A stretch of DNA of 64,000 bases, from NCBI GenBank assembly GCA_902779765.1, contig CACZCQ010000003.1:62001-126000 (forward strand), read 5' to 3'. The stretch's first letter is position 1, and each line of letters begins with the position of its first letter. Both the position numbers and the translations under genes were made by a program. Under the pieces are notes generated by a model. The model saw only the letters and a list, made by a program, of their open reading frames with translations. It searched no databases and was not told where the DNA came from. Shown here one piece after another: positions 7,464-16,319 of the stretch. Origin of the DNA: an uncultured Bacteroidia bacterium. Lineage in GTDB: Bacteria; Bacteroidota; Bacteroidia; Bacteroidales; UBA932.

Positions 7464-8819
7464 ATGATCGTAATCAAATTCGGAGGAACCTCCGTACAGA
7501 ATGAGGAAGCTATCGGGAGGGTTATCTCGATAGTCAGGAGCAGGCTGAAAGAGCGGCCGCTGGTGGTCGTTTCTGCATTGGCGAAGGTCACGAAGCTCCT
7601 CTGCCTTGTCGCCGAGGAAGCCGAGGCACAGCACGAGGACAGCGTAAAGGAACTTCTCCGCCAGCTGAGGGAAAGGCATTTCAACCTTGCCAAGGCCCTC
7701 CTTCCCGAGAATTCAAAGCTGCTCGGCAACTGCCTCGAGGATGTCGAAAGACTGATTTCCGAACTCGGGACATTCGTCAGCGGTGTGTGCCTGATCGGCG
7801 AGCTGTCCCCCCGCAGTGAAGCCAGGATCATCTCCACCGGAGAACTCCTTTCGTCGACCATCATCGCTTACGCATTCAATGCGCAGGGAATCTCCTGCAA
7901 CTGGATCGATGCCCGCAGGATGATAACGACCGACGACAATTACCTCTCAGCCAGGCCCGACCTGGAAGTTACCGAGGCCAATGTCAAAAGGATCGTGGGT
8001 CTCGAGTCCAAGGGTACCGACCTGATCCTCACGCAGGGTTTCATCGCCTCTACGGTCAATGGAGTCACCTCTGTCCTCGGGTTCGAGGGGTCTGACTATT
8101 CGGCCGCCATATTCGGAATGTCACTCGGTGCCGAGAGGGTTGAGATCTGGACCGATGTGGACGGTATCCGTACTGCCGACCCCCGGGTGATCGGGAACAC
8201 CGGCAAGATCGATGTGATCTCCTACGAAGAAGCGGCGGAAATGGCTGCTATGGGAGCCAGGGTGCTCCACCCGCTGACCATCGAACCCGCACGCAAGAAG
8301 AATATTCCTATCAAGGTCCTGAATTCCACGAATCCTGACTGCGAAGGTACCTTGGTGATAAGGGGCGACGAAGCTCCCGACGGTCCCAAGTCGATCTCCA
8401 GCATGGACAGCATCCTGTTCATCAAGGTCTCTGCCAGGAGGCTTGAAGGCGTGACGAGGATGCTGGGCAAGGTTTTCTCCTCCCTGTATCCCAGGAGGAT
8501 CCCGGTTACTTTGGCCAAGGCCGGAGAGTCGGAGGTATTCCTGGTGGTTCCCGAGGAGAGGGATGCCCTTGCAGAGGCATTGGAAGAGATCGGCGCATGG
8601 GCCGATGTCACCGTGTACCGCGACAAGGCGATGGTCTCGGTGGTCGGACGAAACATAGTCGGTTTCGAAGGTCTCGGTGACAAGGTCATCAGCCTTGCAG
8701 GAAAGGTCTATCTGGCCAATGTGGGCGCCGGGATGATGAGCGAGAATTTCGTGGTCGACAAGGACAGGCTCCAGATTGTTATGGAAGGTATGCATGACTT
8801 CATCTTCAACAAGGTATGA
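7464..8819 (+). CDS. lysC: Aspartate kinase, monofunctional
   Basis: Phosphorylates L-aspartate with ATP, the entry step to lysine, threonine and methionine. The 451-residue protein opens with the kinase motif MIVIKFGGTSV, has the segment TLGFGGSDYSA-like GFEGSDYSAAIFG and the EIWTDVDGIRTADPR motif, then a C-terminal ACT region (from about residue 310) typical of end-product inhibition. No homoserine dehydrogenase domain is fused. It starts 12 nt after dapE and overlaps dapB by 4 nt (ATGA), indicating translational coupling. Because the operon contains only diaminopimelate genes, this is probably the lysine-responsive isoenzyme; that part is inference. Confidence 0.94.
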   Translation: MIVIKFGGTSVQNEEAIGRVISIVRSRLKERPLVVVSALAKVTKLLCLVAEEAEAQHEDSVKELLRQLRERHFNLAKALLPENSKLLGNCLEDVERLISELGTFVSGVCLIGELSPRSEARIISTGELLSSTIIAYAFNAQGISCNWIDARRMITTDDNYLSARPDLEVTEANVKRIVGLESKGTDLILTQGFIASTVNGVTSVLGFEGSDYSAAIFGMSLGAERVEIWTDVDGIRTADPRVIGNTGKIDVISYEEAAEMAAMGARVLHPLTIEPARKKNIPIKVLNSTNPDCEGTLVIRGDEAPDGPKSISSMDSILFIKVSARRLEGVTRMLGKVFSSLYPRRIPVTLAKAGESEVFLVVPEERDALAEALEEIGAWADVTVYRDKAMVSVVGRNIVGFEGLGDKVISLAGKVYLANVGAGMMSENFVVDKDRLQIVMEGMHDFIFNKV

Positions 8820-9493
8820 TAAAGGCAGTCATTAGCGGATACGGCCGGATGGGCCATATGGTGGAAGCCGCCCTCGAGGCAAGAGGAATAGCAGTCGCCG
8901 GAGCCAGCGAAGACATCGCTTCGTTCGACAGGGCGATTGCCGGGGAGTGCGTATGCATCGACTTTACGACACCTGATGCATTCAGGGCGAACTACAAGGC
9001 TCTGGCGGACAATTTCAAGGCCGTTGTCGTGGGCACCACCGGATGGAACGACATAAAGGACGAGGTCATCGGTTATTTCGAGTCCAAGGGCACTCCGATG
9101 ATATATTCTTCGAATTACTCTGTCGGGGTCAATGTGCTTTCCGCCGCCGTGGGCCTGATTTCGAAGTATCTCGGCAAGGCCGGCGGCTATGCCCCCTACA
9201 TAGTCGAAAAGCATCATATCCATAAACTGGATGCTCCCAGCGGAACCGCAAAGTCCCTCGCCGAAGTCGTTGAAGAGGGAATGTCCGCAAAACCCGATGT
9301 CGCTTCGGTGCGCGTCGGGGAGATCGCAGGAATCCATACCGTGGGTTTTGAAGGTGGAAACGACAGGATCACCATCACCCACGAAGCATTCTCCCGAAAG
9401 GGATTCGCCGAAGGAGCCGTAGTCGCAGCAATGATGACGGAAGGCCTTACAGGTGTCCACGAATTCAAGGAACTGTTTTTCAAGGAAGTTTAG
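8816..9493 (+). CDS. dapB: 4-hydroxy-tetrahydrodipicolinate reductase
   Basis: NAD(P)H-dependent reductase forming tetrahydrodipicolinate. The protein has 225 residues, shorter than the ~270 of the E. coli enzyme. It has the nucleotide-binding GYGRMG near the N-terminus, the catalytic EKHHIHKLDAPSGTAK segment (His-His and Lys) in the middle, and a GGNDRITITHEAFSR stretch near the C-terminus. It overlaps the lysC stop by 4 nt and is followed by dapA after 3 nt. The compact length is common in Bacteroidota. Confidence 0.95.
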   Translation: MIKAVISGYGRMGHMVEAALEARGIAVAGASEDIASFDRAIAGECVCIDFTTPDAFRANYKALADNFKAVVVGTTGWNDIKDEVIGYFESKGTPMIYSSNYSVGVNVLSAAVGLISKYLGKAGGYAPYIVEKHHIHKLDAPSGTAKSLAEVVEEGMSAKPDVASVRVGEIAGIHTVGFEGGNDRITITHEAFSRKGFAEGAVVAAMMTEGLTGVHEFKELFFKEV

Positions 9494-9496
9494 AAC

Positions 9497-10366
9497 ATGG
9501 AAATCAAAGGATGCGGAACAGCCCTTGCCACTCCGTTCAGGGACGGGAAAGTGGATTATGAGGCTTATTCAAGGTTGGTCATAAGGCAGCGCGATGCGGG
9601 AATGCATTTCCTGGTCCCCCTCGGGTCCACCGCGGAGACACCCTGCCTTGAGGACGATGAGAAATGCCGTCTCCTCAGCATAACCCGCGAGCTCTGTCCG
9701 GATATTCCCCTGGTTGCCGGAGTCGGTACCAATTCACCCGCCGCCACCATCCGGAACATAAGGATGCTGGAAGGTTACGGGCCGGATGCCTGGCTCGTGG
9801 TCGTCCCATATTACAACAAGCCCACCCAGGAAGGTATTTATCAATATTTCAAGGCGATTGCCGCCTCCACTTCCAAGGGTATCGTCGCTTACAACGTTCC
9901 CGGAAGGACAGGTTCCAACATGACGGCCGAGACCGCCCTGCGTGTCGCGGGTATCCCCGGAGTCATCGCAGTCAAGGAGGCTTCCGGCAAGCTCGACCAG
10001 ATCCGTGAGATCGTGGAAGGCAGGAGCGGCGGATTCAAGGTATTCAGCGGGAATGACGACCAGACCCTCCAGATCATGGGATTCGGAGGAGACGGAGTGA
10101 TCAGCGTTGCATCCAACGTGGCGCCTGTCCAGATGGTCCGGTTCGTCGAAGCCCTGATGTCCGGTGACATGGAAGCTGCCGGAGAGTGGGAGAGGAAGCT
10201 TATGCCGTTGTTCGATGCCTGCTTCGTCGAGAGCAATCCGATTCCGGCCAAGGCGGCCCTTTCGATACTCGGACTGTGCACTCCGGAGATGCGTCTCCCT
10301 CTGACGGATGCAGTTCCTTCGACTTTCGATGCAATGAAACGCGTACTTGTGGATTTAGGATTATGA
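9497..10366 (+). CDS. dapA: 4-hydroxy-tetrahydrodipicolinate synthase
   Basis: TIM-barrel aldolase of 289 residues that condenses pyruvate with aspartate semialdehyde through a Schiff-base Lys. The lysine is in [10 protein letters not shown] (about residue 160), the catalytic Tyr in [12 protein letters not shown] and the carboxylate-binding Arg in [10 protein letters not shown]. The usual GTTGE motif reads GSTAE, a conservative Thr-to-Ser change in the proton-relay position. The stop codon overlaps the dapD start (ATGA at 10363-10366). Confidence 0.96.
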   Translation: MEIKGCGTALATPFRDGKVDYEAYSRLVIRQRDAGMHFLVPLGSTAETPCLEDDEKCRLLSITRELCPDIPLVAGVGTNSPAATIRNIRMLEGYGPDAWLVVVPYYNKPTQEGIYQYFKAIAASTSKGIVAYNVPGRTGSNMTAETALRVAGIPGVIAVKEASGKLDQIREIVEGRSGGFKVFSGNDDQTLQIMGFGGDGVISVASNVAPVQMVRFVEALMSGDMEAAGEWERKLMPLFDACFVESNPIPAKAALSILGLCTPEMRLPLTDAVPSTFDAMKRVLVDLGL

Positions 10367-11124
10367 TGGAATTCCAAGAAGTGATAAAAGCCCTTGAAAA
10401 AGGGGAGGTCAGGGTGGCCGAGAAGACCGCCGGGGGCTGGAAGGTCAACTCCTGGGTCAAGGAAGCCATCCTTGAAGGATTCAGGATCGGAAAGCTTGCC
10501 GACATGTCCAAGGAGGAATATTCCTTCTTCGACAAGGATACCCTTCCGCTGAAGAAGTTCTCCCTCGAGGACAGGGTGCGTATCGTGCCCGGCGGCAGCA
10601 GCGTGCGTTGCGGAGCCTATCTGGCCCCGTCTGTGATAATGATGCCGCCTTCCTATGTCAATATCGGCGCGTATGTTGACGAGGGGACTATGATCGATTC
10701 GCATGCACTCGTCGGTTCTTGTGCCCAGGTTGGCAAGCGGGTGCATATCTCAGCCGCCTCCCAGATTGGCGGAGTCCTGGAACCTGCCGGAGCGCTTCCG
10801 GTCATCATCGAGGACGACGCCTTCATCGGAGGCAACTGTGGGATATACGAAGGTACTATTGTCGGTGAGTCGGCCGTCCTCGCTTCAGGGGTGATCCTTA
10901 CCAAGGGTACACCCGTCTATGATGCCGTCAACGGGACTTTCCTTCAGAAGTCCGAATCCGGACAGACGGTCATCCCTTCCGGGGCGGTGGTCGTCGCAGG
11001 CAGCAGGCCGGCCTCCAAAGGTCCCGCCGCCGAGGTCGGAATACAGATTTATACCCCTGTCATAGTCAAATACCGCGACGGCAAGACCGCCGCTTCGGTC
11101 GAACTGGAATCCCTGTTGAGATAG
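10363..11124 (+). CDS. dapD: Tetrahydrodipicolinate N-succinyltransferase
   Basis: Trimeric left-handed beta-helix acyltransferase that transfers succinyl from succinyl-CoA to tetrahydrodipicolinate. The start at 10363 overlaps the dapA stop (an ATG at 10366 is equally possible); 253 residues. The hexapeptide-repeat region runs from about residue 85 to 190, with signature segments [34 protein letters not shown] and [14 protein letters not shown]. Its presence shows that this organism uses the succinylase branch rather than the LL-DAP aminotransferase branch, and agrees with an M20 desuccinylase at the operon head. Confidence 0.95.
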   Translation: MMEFQEVIKALEKGEVRVAEKTAGGWKVNSWVKEAILEGFRIGKLADMSKEEYSFFDKDTLPLKKFSLEDRVRIVPGGSSVRCGAYLAPSVIMMPPSYVNIGAYVDEGTMIDSHALVGSCAQVGKRVHISAASQIGGVLEPAGALPVIIEDDAFIGGNCGIYEGTIVGESAVLASGVILTKGTPVYDAVNGTFLQKSESGQTVIPSGAVVVAGSRPASKGPAAEVGIQIYTPVIVKYRDGKTAASVELESLLR

Positions 11125-11964
11125 ATGCTGCAGAAGTTTTTCAAATATCACGGAGCCGGGAACGATTTCCTTCTTGCGGACAACCGCGACGGGCTGCTGT
11201 CCCTCAATGCTTCCCAGATAAGGCATCTCTGTGACAGGCACACCGGTTTCGGTGCCGACGGGGTGATGCTCCTCGAGAGGAGTGATACCCAGGACTTCCG
11301 GATGGTGTTCTTCAATCCCGACGGTTCAGGGGGGATGATGTGCGGGAACGGAGGCCGTTGCATAGTTGCATTCGCCGCCGACCTCGGGGTCGTTTCCGGA
11401 CAGTTCCCCGTAGTTTTCGAGGCCCCGGACGGGCTTCATACTGCCGTGATACTGAGCGCGGAGAAAGGTCTTTATTCCATCCGCCTGAAGATGAAGGACG
11501 TCAACGGTATCGAGGAGGTCGAAGGGGAGGACGGTTGCTTCCTGGACACAGGTACACGTCATGTTGTCAAACCGGTGACGGGACTGGAAGGGTATCCGGT
11601 CGTCGAGGAGGGACGCAGGCTCAGGAACGATCCGCGTTTCGCCCCTGAGGGGACGAACGTGAATTTCGTGGAATATGAGTCCACGCCTTCCGGGACGGTC
11701 CTCCATATCCGTACCTTCGAGAAGGGGGTCGAAGACGAAACCCTTGCCTGCGGCACGGGAATTGTCGCTTCAGCCCTTGCCGCCTATCACCGGAAGATCC
11801 GGGCCGAAGTGTCTCCGGAGGGGCGTGTATCCTACGGAATCCGTTCGGCGATAGCCGACCTTTCCGTTGATTTCCTTCCCGGATCGGAAGATCCTTTAGA
11901 GGTCTCCGACATATGGCTTACAGGTCCTTCCGAGTTCGTGGGCACGATAGAGTGTTTCCTTTGA
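11125..11964 (+). CDS. dapF: Diaminopimelate epimerase
   Basis: Cofactor-independent racemase converting LL- to meso-diaminopimelate for peptidoglycan and lysine. The 279-residue protein has both catalytic cysteines in conserved settings: MMCGNGGRC near residue 73 and ETLACGTGIVASA near residue 210, plus the substrate segment KYHGAGNDF at the N-terminus. It begins directly after the dapD stop with no gap and is the last gene of the operon. Missing from the operon are asd, the succinyl-DAP aminotransferase and lysA. Confidence 0.96.
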   Translation: MLQKFFKYHGAGNDFLLADNRDGLLSLNASQIRHLCDRHTGFGADGVMLLERSDTQDFRMVFFNPDGSGGMMCGNGGRCIVAFAADLGVVSGQFPVVFEAPDGLHTAVILSAEKGLYSIRLKMKDVNGIEEVEGEDGCFLDTGTRHVVKPVTGLEGYPVVEEGRRLRNDPRFAPEGTNVNFVEYESTPSGTVLHIRTFEKGVEDETLACGTGIVASALAAYHRKIRAEVSPEGRVSYGIRSAIADLSVDFLPGSEDPLEVSDIWLTGPSEFVGTIECFL

Positions 11965-12000
11965 ATATGTTTAAAAACCAACAATAAATAATCTAAAGAC

Positions 12001-12750
12001 ATGAAAAATTCAATCAAATTCCTGGTCGCAGTCATTGCTGTACTTGCTGTCTATTCCTGTAACAAGCCGGGGCATTCAAGTGCGTCTTATAACCTGGGCG
12101 TCACTTTCGAGGTCAATATCTCCGAGAATCCACAGATGAAGGACAGCATCGTTACTGCTCCTCATTATTCCTGGGACCAGGTCATCTATTTCAATTCCCA
12201 GGCGTCCGATGTCAATGTCGGATATACGGGAGGCTTCGCGCTTTCTGCAAAGAAAGGCAGCGCAGAGGATTCCGAAGACCAGGCAAGGTTCGTTTCTGCG
12301 GACTCCGGGGCCGGGTCCGGCAAGAGCAACTGCTATATGGGTTTCCTGCAGACTACTTCGATGCCTAAATACGACATCCAGCTGGAGCTTGCAGAATTCT
12401 ATTCCGCAACTTCTTCCATAGTCGGATGCATGATCTGCAATTCCGAGTCGACCAAGCGCTATGCTGAAGAGGTCGGATTCGAGCCCGGGGATTTCCTCAG
12501 GGTATCCTTTGAATTCTACAAATCAGACATGCCGGTCGGTTCCCTTGAAAAATACCTGGTGGACTATGTTTCCGGAACCGAACTCAAGATGGTGAACGAA
12601 TGGGAGGTTTGGGATATGTCTGAGAAAGAGACCAAGGTGAACATCCCCACTTTCGACGCCATCAAGATAAGGGTGGAGACTTCCCGTCAGCAGATCGAGC
12701 CCTGCTTCTGCATGGATGACTTCGTGGTTTTCCTGAGTGTGGAATATTGA
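12001..12750 (+). CDS. DUF4465-type secreted lipoprotein
   Basis: 249-residue protein with a lipoprotein signal (hydrophobic stretch followed by VYSC, Cys at residue 20). The pattern of Trp/Asn/Ser-Asp near the N-terminus, Y-GGF, a central SNCYMGF and the terminal PCFCMDDFVV resembles DUF4465, a family of extracytoplasmic proteins of unknown function common in Bacteroidota. It begins 36 nt after dapF but is probably not part of that pathway. No enzymatic motif is visible. The domain name comes from pattern recall and is moderately certain. Confidence 0.65.
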   Translation: MKNSIKFLVAVIAVLAVYSCNKPGHSSASYNLGVTFEVNISENPQMKDSIVTAPHYSWDQVIYFNSQASDVNVGYTGGFALSAKKGSAEDSEDQARFVSADSGAGSGKSNCYMGFLQTTSMPKYDIQLELAEFYSATSSIVGCMICNSESTKRYAEEVGFEPGDFLRVSFEFYKSDMPVGSLEKYLVDYVSGTELKMVNEWEVWDMSEKETKVNIPTFDAIKIRVETSRQQIEPCFCMDDFVVFLSVEY

Positions 12751-12766
12751 TAACTGCGTTTGCCGG

Positions 12767-13531
12767 ATGAAAGAGAACAGAGATTACAAGAATGAGGCGC
12801 TTGCCGCCCTGAAAGGGAACTGGGCACCTGCGGTCCTTGCGATGCTTGTGTATACGGGCGTCGTCCTGGTCCTCCTGGTGCCGTATTTCATAAAGTCCCT
12901 TACCCTATCCGATCTGACCGACCTCGCCGCTGCCAAGGGTGTTATGACCTGGTTCTGGATAGGCATGGCAGGGGCCCTTCTGGTGGCCGGACCTATGCTC
13001 GTCGGCTTGGTCAACGCTTTCAAGAGGCTTCTTGTCGCAGGTGACGACAGATTGGTCTCCAATGAATTCAAGATCGGTTTCGGGAACTGGCTACATCATG
13101 TCTGGGGCTATCTTCTCAGGACCATCCTTGTGTTTTTGTGGAGCCTTCTGTTCTTCATCCCCGGCATCATCAAGTCCCTTTCCTATGCGATGACGAACTA
13201 TATACTGGTAGACTATCCCCAACTTTCTGCCAACAGGGCCATCGACCTCAGCCGTGCCATGATGAAAAACCATAAGTATGATCTCTTCTATCTTTACCTC
13301 GGCTTTGCCGGGTGGTTCTTCCTAAGCATAATTACCTTTGGTATAGGATATTTCTGGCTGGTTCCCTATGCCCAGACGGCACAGGCTTCTTTCTATCAGG
13401 ATGTGAAGGCTGAATGGGAGGCCGGGCGTACCCTCGCTGCGGAACCGGCCGCTTCGAGGCCTGAACCTGTCCAGGCTCCGCCAGTCAGGGAGGTCCGTGA
13501 AGAGAACCCTGAGGACTACATGCCAAAATAA
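12767..13531 (+). CDS. DUF975 family integral membrane protein
   Basis: 254-residue membrane protein. The ATG at 12767 (MKENRDYKNEAL) is preferred over an upstream in-frame ATG at 12737 because the DUF975-like soluble start, Leu-rich first helix and GNW segment follow it directly. About five or six hydrophobic segments are seen (near residues 25-45, 65-85, 115-145, 160-205), then a Pro/Glu-rich cytoplasmic tail. The family has no defined function. It follows the DUF4465 gene by 16 nt. Confidence 0.7.
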   Translation: MKENRDYKNEALAALKGNWAPAVLAMLVYTGVVLVLLVPYFIKSLTLSDLTDLAAAKGVMTWFWIGMAGALLVAGPMLVGLVNAFKRLLVAGDDRLVSNEFKIGFGNWLHHVWGYLLRTILVFLWSLLFFIPGIIKSLSYAMTNYILVDYPQLSANRAIDLSRAMMKNHKYDLFYLYLGFAGWFFLSIITFGIGYFWLVPYAQTAQASFYQDVKAEWEAGRTLAAEPAASRPEPVQAPPVREVREENPEDYMPK

Positions 13532-13563
13532 ACGAACAAGACAAATACAATCAAAAGATCACA

Positions 13564-14991
13564 ATGGGAGGATTTTTCGGAACCATTTCAAAGGAGGAGT
13601 GTGCAAACGACCTGTTCTACGGAACTGATTACAACAGTCATCTTGGTACCCGCAGGGGAGGTCTTGCAACCTATGATTCAAAATTGGGATTCCTTCGCGG
13701 GATCCACAGCCTGGAGAACGGCTATTTCAGGAACAGGTTCGAGGACGAACTGGGTAAATTCACCGGAAAGGCGGGAATAGGTGTCATTAGTGACACTGAT
13801 GCCCAGCCGATGCTTGTGAATTCGCATCTGGGACGCTTCGCACTGACCACGGTGGCAAGGGTCAACAATGCCGAGGCCCTTGCGCGGAAATTCCTGGACG
13901 AAGGCATGTATCTGACTGAGTTCAGCAGCGGTAAGATCAATGTCACCGAGCTTGTCAGCCTGCTGATCGTCCGCGGAAAGACTTTCGTCGAGGGTATCGA
14001 AAATGTGTTCCGGGAAGTTAAAGGGTCCTGTTCCATGCTGATCCTGACGGAAGACGGTATCATCGCAGCCCGTGATTCATGGGGACGTACTCCCATTTCC
14101 GTAGGCATCAGGGAGGATGCCATGGCCGTAAGCAGCGAAAGCACATCCTTTGCGAACCTGGGATTCAAGACCCATTCCTATCTTGGACCGGGAGAGATCG
14201 TACGCCTGAGGGCGGACGGGATAGAGCAGCTGCGACCGCCGAATCCCCGGAAGCAGGTGTGTTCTTTCCTTTGGATTTATTATGGATTCCCCACTTCATG
14301 CTATGACGGGAAGAACGTCGAGGAATCCCGTTTCCGTTGCGGTTATACCATGGGAGAGAACGATGATGTCGATGTCGATTGCGCTTGCGGAATACCGGAC
14401 AGCGGAATCGGCATGGCTGTCGGTTATGCGGCCGGGCGCAAGGTCCCGTACATGCGTACCATTGCTAAGTACACCCCTACCTGGGCACGTTCCTTCATGC
14501 CTTCCCATCAGAGCAGGCGCGACCTTGTCGCAAAGATGAAGCTGATTGACAACGAGGATATGCTCCGTGACAAGAGGGTCCTGTTCTGCGACGACAGCAT
14601 TGTCCGTGGAACCCAGTTGAGGGACAATACCCGTCAGCTGTATGAGAACGGAGTGAAGGAGGTCCATATGAGGATCGCCTGCCCTCCTCTGGTCTTCGGC
14701 TGTCCGTTCCTGAATTTCTCGGCAAGCAAGACCGAGTTGGAACTTATCACCAGGAGGGTGATCAGTGACCTGGAAGGAGATATGAACAAGAACGTCGAGG
14801 CATATACGGATCCCGGGACTCCGGAATTCAAGAATATGGTAGGGGAGATATGCCGCCGCCTGAGCCTGGATTCCCTCAAGTTCAGCACCATAGAGACCTT
14901 GGTAAAGAGCATCGGACTCCCGAGGGAGGACCTGTGCCTGCATTGTTTCGACGGTTCTTCCGCCTTCTCACTGGAGGAAGAGAACAAGTAA
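13564..14991 (+). CDS. PurF-like phosphoribosyltransferase lacking the glutaminase nucleophile
   Basis: 475 residues with the two-domain layout of amidophosphoribosyltransferase (glutamine PRPP amidotransferase). The C-terminal phosphoribosyltransferase domain is intact: PDSG at 278-281, the RSFMPSHQSRR flexible loop near 309-319, and the PRPP loop VLFCDDSIVRGT at 339-350. The four Fe-S cysteines of Bacillus-type PurF seem conserved (C233, C380, C458, C461). The N-terminal Ntn-hydrolase domain, however, begins MGGFFG instead of MCGI-G, so the nucleophilic Cys is absent, and the usual HTRY arginine and NG oxyanion residues are also replaced. It may use ammonia, serve another PRPP-dependent reaction, or be regulatory. 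A canonical PurF is presumably elsewhere in the genome, but this cannot be checked here. Confidence 0.8.
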   Translation: MGGFFGTISKEECANDLFYGTDYNSHLGTRRGGLATYDSKLGFLRGIHSLENGYFRNRFEDELGKFTGKAGIGVISDTDAQPMLVNSHLGRFALTTVARVNNAEALARKFLDEGMYLTEFSSGKINVTELVSLLIVRGKTFVEGIENVFREVKGSCSMLILTEDGIIAARDSWGRTPISVGIREDAMAVSSESTSFANLGFKTHSYLGPGEIVRLRADGIEQLRPPNPRKQVCSFLWIYYGFPTSCYDGKNVEESRFRCGYTMGENDDVDVDCACGIPDSGIGMAVGYAAGRKVPYMRTIAKYTPTWARSFMPSHQSRRDLVAKMKLIDNEDMLRDKRVLFCDDSIVRGTQLRDNTRQLYENGVKEVHMRIACPPLVFGCPFLNFSASKTELELITRRVISDLEGDMNKNVEAYTDPGTPEFKNMVGEICRRLSLDSLKFSTIETLVKSIGLPREDLCLHCFDGSSAFSLEEENK

Positions 14992-15016
14992 TAAACTATT
15001 GTATTATAATGAATAA

Positions 15017-15100
15017 GGCCGACGCTTTCCCCAAAGCGCCGGCCAGTTGTATATAAAACGAACTTAACAAATAGACAACAAAAAGAACTTTTGTCTGTCT
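15017..15100 (-). ncRNA. Candidate small RNA with two hairpins
   Basis: A perfect Bacteroidota promoter (15106-15136) reads leftward into a region with no open reading frame or ATG. The predicted RNA would start near 15100, fold a first hairpin at about 15073-15100 (AGACAGACAAAA pairing with TTTTGTTGTCT, one bulge), continue through a U-rich linker and close with a 12-bp hairpin at 15017-15044 (GGCCGGCGCTTT, GGGG loop, AAAGCGTCGGCC). The second stem is fully paired, with one G-U, only on the minus strand; on the plus strand the same site has an A-C mismatch, which favours a minus-strand function. A weak U-rich tail follows. It is convergent to the PurF-like gene. No known family was recognised. 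Confidence 0.42.
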
Positions 15101-15105
15101 GGCAG

Positions 15106-15136
15106 CAAAGGTATCAAGAATAATTGAAAAAGCAAA
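15106..15136 (-). promoter_or_regulatory. Consensus promoter of the candidate sRNA
   Basis: On the minus strand: TTTG (15133-15136), a spacer of exactly 19 nt, then TACCTTTG (15106-15113). This matches both elements of the Bacteroidota housekeeping promoter, as does the tRNA-Leu promoter at 28721-28751. No protein gene lies downstream on this strand within 15 kb of readable frame. Confidence 0.6.
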
Positions 15137-15219
15137 TAAATTTCCCTAAAAAATTAAAACGGTTTTTATTTAAAATTTTAGGCGGAAATACTAAACTGCT
15201 TTAAAATCCTAAGCAAAAA

Positions 15220-16137
15220 CTACCCGTTGCGATATTCGCTGGGTGTCATGCCGGTGTGGGTCTTGAAGAACCGGTAGAAAACCGACGGATTCGGGAAGTG
15301 CAGCTTGTAGACTATCTCCTTGATACTCGCTCCGGTATACTTCAGCATGTTCTTGGCCTCGAGGATTACGAACGAGTCGATCCATTCCGGAGCCGCATTG
15401 CCGCTGTACTGTTTGACCAGCTTCGAGAGATACTTGGGAGTAAGGCCGAGGCGGTCGGCATAGAACGCCATTCCACGTTCGGAGGTGTGGTTCTCCGATA
15501 CCAGTTCCATGAATCTGTCGAATATAAGTCTCAGGCGTACCTGCGAAGAAGTCAGAGGAGTCTGTTCCTTCGTTGCTATGGCTTTTTTCTCGGACAGGCC
15601 TGAGAGGACATAGAATATCGAGGAGAACAGGGATCCGAGGGCATCCCTGGCTCCCGGGATCTTCAGGTCCATTATGTCCCTGATGATATTCACGTAATTG
15701 AGCAGGAAAGTCTTGTCCTTGTCTCCCAGTTGCAGGCAGGGTGTATCCGAGAAGACCATATGACCCTCAGTCAACCGTCTTACGTCAAGTTTAACCTCCG
15801 AGAGGAAGCTCTTGGAAAAGGCGACGACGATGAAACGCCCGTCGCTTATTTCCTTGGACAGCGGAGTTATGACCCTCAGTATGCTTCCGGGAATGCTCAC
15901 GAGAAGCGTATTCTGCTCCATCTTATAATGCTTCAGGTTGATCTCGACGTCTAGGCCCCCGTCCCTGCAGAAAACGAAGAAGTATGCATCTGCCCGGAAT
16001 GGATAGTTCATGAATCCAAGGTTCTCGCCGTTTGCAACGTCGATCAGCATGAAATCTTCTCCAAGACGGATTCCATCACTGGATGGGATGATCCTGAAAA
16101 TCTGTTGCAGTCCTATTATCTGTAATTCTTCAGTCAT
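15220..16137 (-). CDS. AraC family transcriptional regulator
   Basis: 305-residue regulator starting at the ATG at 16137; an upstream in-frame ATG (16218) would add a low-complexity stretch and is not favoured. The N-terminal ~190 residues form a cupin-like sensing region. The C-terminal ~100 residues contain the two AraC helix-turn-helix motifs: MAFYADRLGLTPKYLSKLVK, and IKEIVYKLHFPNPSVFYRFF ending in the signature FKTHTGMTPSEYRNG. It is divergent from a TolC/HlyD/ABC-2 export operon, which it probably controls. An inverted repeat at 16150-16170 lies just before its own start and could be an operator. Confidence 0.9.
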   Translation of the reverse strand: MTEELQIIGLQQIFRIIPSSDGIRLGEDFMLIDVANGENLGFMNYPFRADAYFFVFCRDGGLDVEINLKHYKMEQNTLLVSIPGSILRVITPLSKEISDGRFIVVAFSKSFLSEVKLDVRRLTEGHMVFSDTPCLQLGDKDKTFLLNYVNIIRDIMDLKIPGARDALGSLFSSIFYVLSGLSEKKAIATKEQTPLTSSQVRLRLIFDRFMELVSENHTSERGMAFYADRLGLTPKYLSKLVKQYSGNAAPEWIDSFVILEAKNMLKYTGASIKEIVYKLHFPNPSVFYRFFKTHTGMTPSEYRNG

Positions 16138-16149
16138 AATGATAATGTC

Positions 16150-16170
16150 ATTCCTAAGCAAAATAGGAAT
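16150..16170. promoter_or_regulatory. Inverted repeat ATTCCTA-N7-TAGGAAT before the AraC gene
   Basis: Perfect 7-bp arms at 16150-16156 and 16164-16170, spacer AGCAAAA. On the minus strand the spacer forms TATTTTG, close to a -7 box for the araC-type gene. The same arms occur at 34732-34751, again over a -7 box. It could be an operator or an RNA hairpin. Confidence 0.4.
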
Positions 16171-16319
16171 AAAAACGGTCAATAAGAAAAACTTCTTCAA
16201 AAATCGACCAAATGACAATTATTGGGTGGGATTTATAATTATTTTGTGTCCTTTTTGGCAATTAATTTGTAGCAATGGCTGACGCCAAACCAGATAGTAC
16301 GAAAAGAATAATTATAGTC

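Noticed and set aside
15017-15044. Plain terminator of the PurF-like gene
   Set aside because: On the plus strand the stem has an A-C mismatch and is not followed by a T run; it pairs better on the minus strand.
16275-16319. Upstream in-frame start for the TolC-like protein
   Set aside because: It would place 15 mostly polar residues before a clear signal peptide that starts at 16320.
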